A stretch of 64,000 nt of DNA from UBA6911 sp964481255 (GTDB lineage: Bacteria > Acidobacteriota > UBA6911). The DNA is taken from assembly GCA_964481255.1 (NCBI GenBank), contig CAYZTZ010000004.1:1-64000 (forward strand), in the 5' to 3' direction. The position numbers and the translations under genes are program-made. Positions 50,625-59,543 of the stretch are shown piece by piece (position 1 is the stretch's first letter; every line of letters starts with the position of its first letter). Under the pieces are notes generated by a model. That model was not told the origin of the DNA, searched no databases, and saw only the letters and a program-made list of their open reading frames with translations.

Positions 50625-53096
50625 TCAGATATCGAGGTTGCGCACGTTCAGAGCGTTATCCTCAATGAAGCGCCGGCGGGGCTCGACCGCGTCGCCCATG
50701 AGGATGGTGAAGATGGCGTCCGTTTGAACGGCGTCGTCGATGGAGACCTTGAGCAGCGTGCGCGTTTCCGGGTTCATGGTCGTCTCCCAGAGCTGATCCG
50801 GGTTCATTTCACCCAGGCCCTTATAGCGCTGCATCGTCAGGTCCTTTTTGCCGAGAGCCAGGAGATATTTCAGCAACTCCTCGCGCGACTGGACGGCGAC
50901 GGAATGGCCGTTTTCCTTCACCGTCAGCGGAGGATGCTCGAGGGGCGCCATATCCGCGTAGAGCTCGAACAGCCGGCCCCATTCCGCCGAGGAGAGGAAT
51001 TCCCAGTTCAGCGAAAGCCTGTTGCCGCTGCTCCTGTTTTCGAGACGCATGCAGCGGAGGCCGTATTCCTCGTCGGGGAGTATGGAATGCTCGTAGCCGA
51101 TCTCTTCCAGCACCCGGCCCAGCTCCCGGAGCACCTCGTCGTCGCTGAAAAGCTGGTGGAGCGTGAAACCGATGCTGAAAAGCCCCCCCTCGCCCGCCAC
51201 GAAATGGAGCAGCCTGTCGAGCAGGTTCCGGTCCTGGAGGCGGCGGTTCAGCTTCTCGTAGATGGTGGTGTGCTCATGCACGCCCCGCAGCAGTTTGATG
51301 AGCTGGGCGCCGCTGAACTGCGCGGCGGTCTTTTCCACCTGGACGATGACGCCGTCGGTGGCCCGCCGCATCAGGAAATCCTCCATCTCGCGCTCGTTTT
51401 TCAGATACCGGATCGTCTTGCCGTGTTTGACGCCGTAAAGCGGCGGCTGCGCGATGTAGACGTGGCCCTTTTCGATCAGCTCCGGCATCTGCCGGTAAAA
51501 AAAGGTCAGCAGCAGGGTGCGGATGTGCGATCCGTCGACGTCCGCGTCGGTCATGATGATGATGCGGTTGTAGCGCAGCTTGTCGGCCGCGAAATCCTCC
51601 TTGCCGATGCCGGTTCCGAAAGCGGAAATCATCGTCGCGATCTCGGCGTTGCTCAGCATCTTGTCGAAGCGCGCCTTCTCGACATTCAGGATCTTGCCCT
51701 TGATGGGCAGAATCGCCTGGAAGCGGCGGTCGCGCCCCTGCTTGGCCGACCCTCCCGCGCTGTCGCCCTCCACGATGAAGATCTCGCAGAACGCCGGATC
51801 GCGCTCCTGGCAGTCGGCCAGTTTCCCGGGCAGGAGGGCGGTGTCCAGGGCGCCCTTGCGCCGCGTCAGGTCCCGGGCTTTGCGCGCCGCCTCCCGGGCG
51901 CGCGCCGCCTCGATCGACTTGGTGAGGATCCTGCGCGCCAGGGCCGGATTCTCCTCAAGAAAGGCCCCGAGGTTCTCGTTGACGGCGGCCTCCACCAGTC
52001 CCTTGACTTCGCTGTTCCCCAGCTTGGTTTTGGTCTGGCCCTCGAATTGCGGGTTCTTGAGCTTAACGCTGACCACGGCGACCAGCCCCTCGCGCACGTC
52101 CTCGCCGCTGAGGTTTTCCTTGAGATCCTTCAGCAGATCCGCCGCCGCGGCGTACGCGTTGATGGTGCGCGTCAAGGCCGCCTTGAACCCGGACAGGTGG
52201 CTGCCCCCTTCGTGCGTGTTGATGTTGTTGGCGAAAGAGAAAATCGTCTCGCTGTAGCCGTCGTTGTACTGCATGGCGACCTCGATGATGACGTCTTCCT
52301 TCCGCGCCTCGAAATAAACGGGTCTGGGATGCAGAACGTTTTTGTTCGTGTTCAGATATTCGATGAAGGATGCGATGCCGCCTTCATAATTGAAGACCTC
52401 CCGGCGGTCGGAGCGAAGGTCCTCCAGTATGATTTTCAAGCCCTTGTTGAGAAACGACAGCTCCCGCAACCTCGCGGCAATCGTGTCGTAGTTGAACTCG
52501 ATCGACTCGAAAATCTCGATGTCGGGCAGAAACGTTATCTTGGTGCCGCGGCGCTTCGTGGTGCCCGTCTGGCGGAATTCCGTCACGGGCTTCCCGCGCT
52601 CGTAACTCTGCTGATAGACGTTGCCGCCGCGCCATATCTCAAGGTCGAGGCGCGAACTCAATGCGTTCACGACCGAAACGCCGACGCCGTGCAACCCGCC
52701 CGCGACCTTGTAGGAGCTGTCGTCGAACTTGCCGCCGGCGTGCAAGACCGTCATGACCGTTTCCGCGGCCGACCTCTGAGTCTGTTCGTGAAAATCCGTC
52801 GGAATGCCCCGCCCGTCGTCGATCACCGTGACGCTGTTGTTGATGTGGATGGTCACTTCCACGGTGCTGCAGTAGCCGTTAAGCGCTTCATCGACGGAAT
52901 TATCCACCACCTCGTAGACGAGATGGTGCAGGCCGTCGGCGCCGGTCGACCCGATGTACATGGCCGGCCGCATGCGGACCGCTTCCAGGCCCTCGAGCAC
53001 CTTGATTTTGTCGGCGCCATAGCTTTCCTCTTCCGGCGGAATTACGCCCGGAAGCTGAACGTCTGTTTCACCTGGCGGAAGAACGTTTTCACTCAT
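50625..53096 (-). CDS. gyrB: DNA gyrase subunit B
   Basis: The product has 823 residues from ATG 53096; ATG 53111 is also possible, as neither has a strong ribosome binding site. The GHKL ATPase domain has YGADKIKVLEGLEAVRMRP, VDEALNGYC and VIDDGRGIPTDFH. The transducer has NNINTHEGGSHLSGFK. The TOPRIM domain has IVEGDSAGGSAKQGRDR and IIIMTDADVDGSHIR, and the C-terminus has QRYKGLGEMNP then MGDAVEPRRRFIE. Between the TOPRIM motifs and the end lies a stretch of about 130-170 residues (HTTIYEKLNRR, DEEYGLRCMRLEN), like the insertion seen in proteobacterial GyrB. It lies downstream of recF. Confidence 0.98.
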   Translation of the reverse strand: MSENVLPPGETDVQLPGVIPPEEESYGADKIKVLEGLEAVRMRPAMYIGSTGADGLHHLVYEVVDNSVDEALNGYCSTVEVTIHINNSVTVIDDGRGIPTDFHEQTQRSAAETVMTVLHAGGKFDDSSYKVAGGLHGVGVSVVNALSSRLDLEIWRGGNVYQQSYERGKPVTEFRQTGTTKRRGTKITFLPDIEIFESIEFNYDTIAARLRELSFLNKGLKIILEDLRSDRREVFNYEGGIASFIEYLNTNKNVLHPRPVYFEARKEDVIIEVAMQYNDGYSETIFSFANNINTHEGGSHLSGFKAALTRTINAYAAAADLLKDLKENLSGEDVREGLVAVVSVKLKNPQFEGQTKTKLGNSEVKGLVEAAVNENLGAFLEENPALARRILTKSIEAARAREAARKARDLTRRKGALDTALLPGKLADCQERDPAFCEIFIVEGDSAGGSAKQGRDRRFQAILPIKGKILNVEKARFDKMLSNAEIATMISAFGTGIGKEDFAADKLRYNRIIIMTDADVDGSHIRTLLLTFFYRQMPELIEKGHVYIAQPPLYGVKHGKTIRYLKNEREMEDFLMRRATDGVIVQVEKTAAQFSGAQLIKLLRGVHEHTTIYEKLNRRLQDRNLLDRLLHFVAGEGGLFSIGFTLHQLFSDDEVLRELGRVLEEIGYEHSILPDEEYGLRCMRLENRSSGNRLSLNWEFLSSAEWGRLFELYADMAPLEHPPLTVKENGHSVAVQSREELLKYLLALGKKDLTMQRYKGLGEMNPDQLWETTMNPETRTLLKVSIDDAVQTDAIFTILMGDAVEPRRRFIEDNALNVRNLDI

Positions 53097-53191
53097 GTCT
53101 GAAAATCTCATTTTTTGAAAAATGAGGCGACATCGAAATCACGGCAAGCGTTTTATTTCCAATAAATTATTCGATCTGTCTGCAACGGGAA

Positions 53192-53200
53192 ATTATATCA
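53192..53200 (-). promoter_or_regulatory. Extended -10 promoter candidate for gyrBA
   Basis: On the minus strand TGATATAAT gives a TGN-extended perfect -10 (TATAAT, 53197-53192), about 95 bp before gyrB. No good -35 is seen, as is usual for extended -10 promoters. The 222-bp recF-gyrB gap is AT-rich. Confidence 0.55.
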
Positions 53201-53318
53201 TAGAACGCGCGCAAACGGGAGCAAAATTCTTCAATTATCTTACATAATAAATGATTGATAAAAAACAACTTAACCACAGACAAGAAGCGTTTGGCGGCGC
53301 ATTGTAGCCGCGCTCCCC

Positions 53319-54428
53319 TTATTCATCCCGCTCAAGGGGGCGAACGGCACCTTTGCAGATCTCAAAATGACTGGCTCCATCCGCCATAGCCGTTAAAAGA
53401 AAACCTTTCGCCGATGTCAAAAATGTCTGGGTGCGTTGCGAGAGATAGTCGAGGAAGGTCTTAAGTCTTTCCCTGTCCAGTTCCGCTTCGGCGTCATCCA
53501 CGAGAAAGACGGGGTAGAATCCGTGAAACTTCCGATGGATTTCCATTTGAGCGAAATAAAGGGCGAGCAGACCGGACCTCTGCTGGCCCGCGGAACCGAA
53601 ATCCGGCAGGGATTTGCCGTTCACGTACAGCTTGAGATCATCGCGGTGCGGTCCCACGGAGGTATATCCGTTTCGCCGGTCGGATTCACGCGCTTCCCTA
53701 AGCCGGCGCCTGAAATCCTCCTCAAGAAGCGGCACCTCGGCGGCGTCGCCGGCGATGGAAGAACAGTAGTGCATCTTAAGGATCTCGTCGTCGAACAGGC
53801 CCTGCGGAAGCTCGCGCTTCATCTCGCCGACGTAGCGCCTGCGGTTGCAGACGATGCGCGCCCCGGGTTGAATCACCGCCTCATCCCAGCTGTCAAGAAG
53901 CGCGTCTTCGACGCCGGCTCGCCCGTCGCGGGCGGACGCGAGAATGCTGTTCCTCTGTCTCAGAGCGCGCCCGTAGGCGGCCAGGCAGGCGACGTGTCCC
54001 GGATATAGAGTGACCATCGCCCTGTCCAGGAAAGCCCGGCGCTCCGCCGGTCCCCCGCGGACCACGCCGAGGTGCTCCTGCGTAAAGGCCAGCAGGTGCA
54101 GGTTGCCGACGAACTCTTCCAGGGAGGATGGCTTTCCCAGCACAAAGAGTTTTTTTTCGCTCTGGGAAATGGAAACGGCGAGATCGCGCGTCAGTGTTCC
54201 GTGTTCCACGGATCCTTCCACGCGGCACTCCGCCTGCCCGTGCCGGATGCACTCCCTGGGCGCAGCCGTGCGGAAACTCCTTCCGTAACCCAGAAAATAG
54301 ATGGCCTCCAGGAGATTGGTCTTTCCCTGGCCGTTGCGCCCAGCGAAGAGGCTTGTGCCCGCAGGGGGGAATATCTCCAGTTCCTGAATATTGCGGTACT
54401 GAAACAGACGCAGTCTTGTGAGCCGCAC
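53319..54428 (-). CDS. recF: DNA replication and repair protein RecF
   Basis: The product has 369 residues from a GTG start at 54428, two bases after the dnaN stop, which implies translational coupling. It loads RecA at gaps. The SMC-like ATPase has Walker A FAGRNGQGKTNLLEA, the signature-like DFGSAGQQRSGLLAL and Walker B YPVFLVDDAEAELD. The N-terminus VRLTRLRLFQYRNIQ is typical. The length is normal. It lies in the conserved dnaA-dnaN-recF-gyrB order. Confidence 0.96.
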   Translation of the reverse strand: MRLTRLRLFQYRNIQELEIFPPAGTSLFAGRNGQGKTNLLEAIYFLGYGRSFRTAAPRECIRHGQAECRVEGSVEHGTLTRDLAVSISQSEKKLFVLGKPSSLEEFVGNLHLLAFTQEHLGVVRGGPAERRAFLDRAMVTLYPGHVACLAAYGRALRQRNSILASARDGRAGVEDALLDSWDEAVIQPGARIVCNRRRYVGEMKRELPQGLFDDEILKMHYCSSIAGDAAEVPLLEEDFRRRLREARESDRRNGYTSVGPHRDDLKLYVNGKSLPDFGSAGQQRSGLLALYFAQMEIHRKFHGFYPVFLVDDAEAELDRERLKTFLDYLSQRTQTFLTSAKGFLLTAMADGASHFEICKGAVRPLERDE

Positions 54429-54430
54429 AA

Positions 54431-55540
54431 CTAGAATTTCATCGGCATGACCACATAACGATAATCCAGGTCCGAGCCTCCCACGGGCCTGAAAAGCCCC
54501 TGAGTTTCGGAATCCTTGATCGCGATCGAGATCGAGTCCGCGCCGCAGGCCCCGATAAAATCGAGAAGGTATAGAGGATTGAATCCTATATCCAGACTTT
54601 CCCCCTCGTACTCCACGGGTACGATCTCCCGCGCTTCTCCCGCATCCGCGGAACTTGCGGTCAGTTCGATCATTCCGCTCTTAAACGAAAGCCGGATGGA
54701 TCGGAGCTTTTCGTCCGACATGACGGCGGCCCTCCGTATGCCGTCGCCCAAAGCCCGGGCGGAGGCCACAATATACTTGTCGTTATCGCGCGGTATCACC
54801 AGCTCGTAGTTGGGGAACTGGCCGGCCAGGACCCTGGACACGATCATTTTGCCCGCCGCTGAAAAGAACAGGTGGTTTTCATCGCGCCCGAAATCGATCA
54901 TCACATCCTGATCGCCGATCAGCTTCAGTATTTCAACCAGGGTCTTGCGCGGAATGAGCGCCCGCACCTCCATGTCCACGCCGGGGAGGTCCATGCTCCT
55001 GCTCACCAGGGCCAGCCTGTGACCGTCGGTTGCGACCATGCGTATTTCGCCTGGAAGCAGCGCCAGAAGGGCCCCGTTCAGTGAATACCTCGATTCCTCC
55101 TGAGTGATCGCGAACATGGTCCGCTGAATCATTCCCTTGAACAGCCCGCCGGGGATCTGCGCCGTGACCGGAGCGTATTCGGGGATAGAAGGGAAATTTT
55201 CCCTTGGAAGAGCGACGATTTTATATTGCGAATGACCCGAGTGCAGTTCCACCCAATCGTTTTCAAGCAGCGTGAATTCCATATCGGCGCCTTCCGGCAA
55301 CAACCGCACGATGTCGAACAATCGGCGAGCCGCCAGCGTGGTCGCCCCCTCCTCCTCGATCTCCGCCGAGCAGCCGCAGCGGATGGTTACGTCCAGGTCG
55401 GTCGCGGCGATGTCGATGTGTTCGCCCGAGCATTCCAGCAGTATGTTGGAAAGGATGGGGATCGTGCTTTTCTTCTCTATCACGCCCTGAACCAGGTTGA
55501 GCTCATTCAACAGCGCGTTTCTCTTCACCCTGAATTTCAT
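54431..55540 (-). CDS. dnaN: DNA polymerase III beta sliding clamp
   Basis: The product has 369 residues. ATG 55540 follows AAGGAG and gives MKFRVKRNALLNELNLVQGV; the frame is open 15 residues further upstream. Three clamp domains are recognisable, with KKSTIPILSNILLE in the first, FPSIPEY near the end of the first, LVEILKLI in the second and the C-terminal PVGGSDLDYRYVVMPM in the third. The ring encircles DNA and tethers polymerase III and other enzymes. A TATAAT on the minus strand at 55596-55591 may be a -10 for a dnaN promoter. Confidence 0.97.
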   Translation of the reverse strand: MKFRVKRNALLNELNLVQGVIEKKSTIPILSNILLECSGEHIDIAATDLDVTIRCGCSAEIEEEGATTLAARRLFDIVRLLPEGADMEFTLLENDWVELHSGHSQYKIVALPRENFPSIPEYAPVTAQIPGGLFKGMIQRTMFAITQEESRYSLNGALLALLPGEIRMVATDGHRLALVSRSMDLPGVDMEVRALIPRKTLVEILKLIGDQDVMIDFGRDENHLFFSAAGKMIVSRVLAGQFPNYELVIPRDNDKYIVASARALGDGIRRAAVMSDEKLRSIRLSFKSGMIELTASSADAGEAREIVPVEYEGESLDIGFNPLYLLDFIGACGADSISIAIKDSETQGLFRPVGGSDLDYRYVVMPMKF

Positions 55541-55994
55541 GAAGAACACTCCTTGGAGAAAACACGAGAGACCATGACAACGCAATTCCGATTATACCGC
55601 TTCCGGCTCCGGGCGCCGCATCAAAAAAAATCAACGGGCGTATCCGGACTGTCTTTTTGAAATTCAATGCTGAAAAACAAAAAGAATAAGAAACAGGGGC
55701 TGTGGATTTGTGGAAAAACCCGCCAAATGCAGGCAGGGCAGCCCTGTCGGGTGTGCAAGGGAACCCGACCGGACGGTTGAAAAGGGCGGTCTTCTGTGGA
55801 AGCAATCGAGAAGGCGGATAAGCACAGGTCTTTGCACGCCCGGCAGCGGGGAAAAGCCGGATAATCTCCGGAGATCCGGGATGTTAGGTTGTGCATAAGC
55901 ATGTGGACGGACCGTTCGGCGGCCCGGGGTTTCTTCGTGATGAAGCCAACGGCCCGGGGCCGGGAGGGGATGTCTCGCCGCCCTGCGGGCGTCG
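55541..55994. other. dnaA-dnaN intergenic region with DnaA boxes (probable oriC part)
   Basis: 454 bp lie between dnaA and dnaN. Two sites match the DnaA box TTWTNCACA on the minus strand: TGTGGAAAA at 55709-55717 and TGTGCATAA at 55890-55898. Near-matches are TGTGGATTT (55701-55709) and TGTGGAAGC (about 55796). An A-rich stretch at 55670-55695 adjoins the first cluster. Together with the region upstream of dnaA this resembles a bipartite origin. Confidence 0.6.
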
Positions 55995-57299
55995 TTAGCG
56001 GAGGGATTGGACGATGGCGTTGACGGCCGCGGATATTTCGGGATCCTTCTTGCGGAGGGATTCAATCTTGCGGATGGAGTGGAGAACCGTCGTGTGATGC
56101 TTGCCGCCGAATTCCCTGCCGATCTGGGGCAGGGATTGCCTGGTCAGTTCTTTGCAGATGTACATGGCGATCTGGCGCGGCACCGCGATCGGGCGGGAGT
56201 TGTTTTTGGTCTTGAGCTGGGCGGGCTTCAAGGCGAAGAAGGACGCCACGGCCTGCAGAACTTTTTCGGTGGAGATGGACGGATTTTCCTCCACGACGAA
56301 ACCGCGGAGGACTTCCCTGGCGTAAGCGATTTGGATGTCGGCGGGATCCAGGCAGTCCAGCGAGGCGCGGGCGCACAGGCGGTTCAGCGACCCCTCGAGC
56401 TCCCTTATGTTGGAGCGCACCCCGCGGGCGATGAAAATGGCGACATCGTTGTTGAGATGAAACCCTTCGGCCTCGGCCTTTCTGCGCAGGATCGCGAGTT
56501 TCGTTTCAAGGTCCGGGGGCTGGATGTCGGCGATGAGGCCCCATTCAAAGCGGGAGTGGAGCCGTTCCTCCAGAGTGGGAATCTGCTTCGGAGGGCAATC
56601 GCTGGTGATGACGATCTGTTTCTGAGCGTCGTAAAGGGCGTTGAAGGTGTGGAAGAATTCCTCCTGGGTGCGTTCCTTCCCGGCGATGAACTGGATATCG
56701 TCCATGAGCAGGACGTCGATGTTCCGGTATTTCTGACGAAACTGGATGGTGCGGTCGAAGCGGATGGCGTTGATGAGCTCGTTCATGAACTTTTCCGAGG
56801 ACATGTAGGCCAGCCGGACGCTCGGATTCTTGCTCCGGATGTGGTTGCCGACCGCATGCATCAGGTGAGTCTTGCCAAGTCCAACGCCGCCATACAGGTA
56901 GAGGGGATTGTAGGCCTTCGAGGGGCGCTCGGCCACGGCGAGCGCCGCGGCGTGTGCCAGCTGGTTGCTGCTTCCCACCACAAACGTGTCAAAGGTATAT
57001 TTGGGTATCAGCAGCGGCGGCGGATCGGCTCTTTCCGCATCCGGGAAGGCCGCCTGCGGAGGCGCCTCCTGCACCGAAACGATCAGGTCAAGCGGCGCGC
57101 CGGTGATTTGCGCGGCCGCTTCATGCAGGAGATCGGCGTAGTTTTCGAGAAGGCACTTTTTGAAACTCTCGGTCGGAACAGCCAGGTGCAGGACGCCGTT
57201 GTCGCGCCCTTGATAGATTATCGGCCGGAACCACGTGTCCAGGCACTGCCGGTTGACGCGCTTTTCAACAGCCGACAGGACATGATTCCAGAAATCCAT
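55995..57299 (-). CDS. dnaA: Chromosomal replication initiator DnaA
   Basis: The product has 434 residues. Domain I is WNHVLSAVEKRVNRQCLDTWFRP. A short domain II linker follows. The AAA+ domain begins YTFDTFVVGSSNQLAHAAALAV, with Walker A LYGGVGLGKTHLMHAVG, Walker B VLLMDDIQFIAGK and an arginine-containing sensor region. Domain IV has CKELTRQSLPQIGREFGGKHHTTVLHS, the DnaA-box reading motif, seen here in part. It binds the boxes on both sides of its own gene and opens the origin. It is the first gene of the leftward replication block; the start at 57299 is the standard position. Confidence 0.98.
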   Translation of the reverse strand: MDFWNHVLSAVEKRVNRQCLDTWFRPIIYQGRDNGVLHLAVPTESFKKCLLENYADLLHEAAAQITGAPLDLIVSVQEAPPQAAFPDAERADPPPLLIPKYTFDTFVVGSSNQLAHAAALAVAERPSKAYNPLYLYGGVGLGKTHLMHAVGNHIRSKNPSVRLAYMSSEKFMNELINAIRFDRTIQFRQKYRNIDVLLMDDIQFIAGKERTQEEFFHTFNALYDAQKQIVITSDCPPKQIPTLEERLHSRFEWGLIADIQPPDLETKLAILRRKAEAEGFHLNNDVAIFIARGVRSNIRELEGSLNRLCARASLDCLDPADIQIAYAREVLRGFVVEENPSISTEKVLQAVASFFALKPAQLKTKNNSRPIAVPRQIAMYICKELTRQSLPQIGREFGGKHHTTVLHSIRKIESLRKKDPEISAAVNAIVQSLR

Positions 57300-57841
57300 C
57301 GTTCAGGACCCAATTGTGAAATGAAAACCCGAAATCAACAAAATGGATTTTTTCCACAGCCTCTTCCACAGCTGTGGAAAAATGGAACCCCCGTTAACAG
57401 CAAACGCCCACACCGGTCTTGCTGTCCCTGATGGCCGGGATGTCAGGATTTCGCGTGACCTCGCGTATTATTTTTTCTCAACAACGAGGGCGAAAGGTAG
57501 CACACCGAGTTTTTCACATTCAACAAAAAAATCAAAAAATTTTTCTTTTGCAGGATGGCTTAATTTCCCAATAACCACGCGGGTTTTCTGGACCGCGCGC
57601 CGCGCGGAAGCCGAAAAATCAACGCGATGGGAGGAACGCGGAAAATGAAAAATCCGCGCGCGCCGTCCAATAGGAAGTTTGATAATTATCGAAGGCGGCG
57701 CGCCGGCGCAGTGCGGAAATGCAGGGAACGAAGGCGCGGCGCCGGGACGGCGGAGGGGAGAGTATCTACTAATAATTTAGTAGAAGCGATGAGGATCCCG
57801 GCCTGGGTGCGAAAGAGATTGAAAATGCGGGGCGAAAGAGA
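57300..57841. other. Region upstream of dnaA with DnaA boxes and AT-rich segment (probable oriC)
   Basis: 542 bp hold no convincing gene. Three sites match TTWTNCACA: TTTTCCACA at 57350-57358, TGTGGAAAA (reverse) at 57373-57381 and TTTTTCACA at 57510-57518. The first two face each other around TTCCACAGCTGTGGAA, a near-perfect palindrome. An A/T-rich stretch (about 57515-57560) could be the unwinding element. An 18-bp near-palindrome, CTACTAATAATTTAGTAG, lies at 57766-57783. The dnaA promoter must also lie here. A plus-strand open frame at 57627-57878 is rich in Arg and Lys but matches no family and is not taken as a gene. Confidence 0.65.
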
Positions 57842-58327
57842 TCAAAGGGCGGCGAAGTACGGTTTTAAACGCCGGTAGGTGGCGGGCAGTTCCTCAGGAA
57901 GGACGCGGGTTTCGCCCACAACCGAAACAAAATTCGAATCCCCGACCCACCGGGGCACGATGTGCATGTGCAGGTGGCGATCCACGCCGGCGCCGGCGGC
58001 GCGGCCGAGGTTGAATCCCATGTTGAAGCCGTCGGGCCGGTATTCCCGCCGCAGGGCGGTCTCGCAGAGGCGCGCCGTCTCGATCATCTCGCGGAGCTCG
58101 TCGGGGGCGGCTTCGGCGAGGGAAGCGATGTGGCGTTTGGCGGCGATGAGAAGGTGGCCCGAGGTGTAGGGGAAGAGGTTCAGAAGAACGAAAAGGCTGC
58201 GGCCGCGGAAAAGCACGAAGTTGTCCTCGTCCGCGGTCTCGGCGTCGATGCGGCAGAAGACGCACGAAGACTCCCGGCCGGCCTTGCGGATGTATTCAAA
58301 TCGCCACGGAGTCCAGAGGCGGTCCAT
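57842..58327 (-). CDS. HIT-family nucleotide hydrolase/transferase
   Basis: The product has 161 residues. The histidine triad is HLHMHIVP; an N-terminal zinc-ribbon-like CVFC and the WTPWRFEYI motif place it in the Ap4A phosphorylase-like HIT group. These enzymes act on dinucleoside polyphosphates or AMP-lysine-type adducts; the exact substrate is not known. Its ATG overlaps the HU stop (TAATG), so the two are translationally coupled. It is the last gene of the rpsA operon. Confidence 0.92.
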   Translation of the reverse strand: MDRLWTPWRFEYIRKAGRESSCVFCRIDAETADEDNFVLFRGRSLFVLLNLFPYTSGHLLIAAKRHIASLAEAAPDELREMIETARLCETALRREYRPDGFNMGFNLGRAAGAGVDRHLHMHIVPRWVGDSNFVSVVGETRVLPEELPATYRRLKPYFAAL

Positions 58328-58602
58328 TACTGGTTGACGAGGTCCTTGATTTCTTTGCCGGGCTTGAAATACGGGACCCTCTTGGCCGGCACGCTGACGC
58401 CGGTCCCCGTCTTCGGATTGCGGCCCTGTCGCGAAGAGCGGTTGCGGATGCGGAAAGAGCCGAATCCGCGCAATTCGATCTTCTCGCCGCGCTGGAGAGA
58501 TTCCGTAATGCTGTCGAGGACCGTCTGCACGATAACCTCCGCGTCCTTTTTGGTCAGATCCGACGCGTGGGCGACCTCTTCCACCAATTCTGCTTTTGTC
58601 AT
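58327..58602 (-). CDS. HU/IHF-family DNA-binding protein
   Basis: The product has 91 residues. It bends DNA and compacts the nucleoid. MTKAELVEEVAHASDLTKKDAE, ELRGFGSFRIRNRSSRQGRNPKTG and VPYFKPGKEIKDLVN are the family signature; the beta arm retains RNPKTG and the tip proline region (SVPAKRVPYF). It is close to the IHF-alpha/beta-like subgroup often encoded after rpsA. It lies 6 bp after sppA and overlaps the HIT gene. Confidence 0.95.
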   Translation of the reverse strand: MTKAELVEEVAHASDLTKKDAEVIVQTVLDSITESLQRGEKIELRGFGSFRIRNRSSRQGRNPKTGTGVSVPAKRVPYFKPGKEIKDLVNQ

Positions 58603-58608
58603 GGCTTT

Positions 58609-59514
58609 CTATCTCCAGAGATATTGAAATCGTATCTGCGATTCCGAGCGGTCCGTGTTTCGCGGAAGCAGGGACCGGGACTCTCCCAGCAGCAGGTCGA
58701 GAAGCGAAGGGCCTTTCTTGGGAGGGGTCAAAATACGGGGCGGTCCCGAAATATCGGCCATTTTGGCCGCCGCGGCGACCGCGTCCTGATAGGTCCCGAT
58801 TTCGTCGATAAGCCCGTTGTCCTTGGCCTGCTGGCCGGTGAAGGCGCGGCCGTCGGCCAGCGGGCGCACCGCCTCCTCCTTCATCTTACGGTTTTCCGCG
58901 ACGACCGAAACGAACTGGTTGTGCATGTTGTCGATGAGCGACTGAAAATAAGCCCGCTCTTCCTCCGTGAGCGGACGCGTGGCCGAGCCGGCGTCCTTAA
59001 AGGCCCCGCTCTTGATGACGATGTCCTGCGTTTTCGCCCAGCGGAGGAGTTCCCCGTAATTATACCACTCCGCGATGACGCCGATGCTCCCCGTGATGGT
59101 CCCCGGGTTGGCGAAGATCCTGTCGGCGGCGCACGCGATATAGTAGGCCCCCGAGGCGGCCACGGGGCCCATGCTGACCACCACCTTTTTCTTCGTTTCG
59201 GCCCGGAATTTCTTTATAGCTTCGTATATTTCCTGCGACGCCGCCACGCCGCCCCCGGGACTGTTGATGCGAAGGACGACCGACCGGACGCCGGAGCGGT
59301 TGCCGTAATCCTTGAGCTGTTCCACAAACTCCGTCGCGTCGGAGATTTGGCCTTCCACCTCAAGGGACGCGATCCGGTTGCCGCCCACGGGCAGACCCTC
59401 GTAAGCCGCGCCCGAAAAAAAGGAGGCCAGCGCCAACAGGCAAAGGACGAAGAACAGGAGCGCTCCGCTTCCCAGGATAATCCAGAGAAGGAGATTGGAT
59501 CGCTTTTCCGGCAT
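58609..59514 (-). CDS. sppA: Signal peptide peptidase SppA, short form
   Basis: The product has 301 residues, the 36-kDa form. An N-terminal anchor (LLLWIILGSGALLFFVLCLLAL, read in part) is followed by the Clp-fold protease: VVLRINSPGGGVAASQEIYEAI, VVVSMGPVAASGAYYIACAADRI with the nucleophile serine, TITGSIGVIAEW and the C-terminal LADGRAFTGQQAKDNGLIDEIG. It cuts remnant signal peptides within the membrane. It is 29 bp after rpsA and 6 bp before the HU gene. Confidence 0.94.
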   Translation of the reverse strand: MPEKRSNLLLWIILGSGALLFFVLCLLALASFFSGAAYEGLPVGGNRIASLEVEGQISDATEFVEQLKDYGNRSGVRSVVLRINSPGGGVAASQEIYEAIKKFRAETKKKVVVSMGPVAASGAYYIACAADRIFANPGTITGSIGVIAEWYNYGELLRWAKTQDIVIKSGAFKDAGSATRPLTEEERAYFQSLIDNMHNQFVSVVAENRKMKEEAVRPLADGRAFTGQQAKDNGLIDEIGTYQDAVAAAAKMADISGPPRILTPPKKGPSLLDLLLGESRSLLPRNTDRSESQIRFQYLWR

Positions 59515-59543
59515 GGTTCATCCCACGGGCCGCCGGACGGCGG

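Noticed and set aside
48079..50727. Plus-strand open frame of 882 codons opposite gyrA
   Set aside because: It is antisense to a certain gyrA, lacks family motifs and is rich in Asp, His, Arg and Val. Long antisense frames are expected in GC-rich genes.
50724..53102. Plus-strand open frame of 792 codons opposite gyrB
   Set aside because: It mirrors gyrB codon for codon and has no ribosome binding site or recognisable domain.
57627..57878. 83-codon basic open frame upstream of dnaA, considered as ribosomal protein L34
   Set aside because: It lacks the L34 signature and overlaps the end of the HIT gene. The Arg/Lys richness follows from GC-rich sequence.
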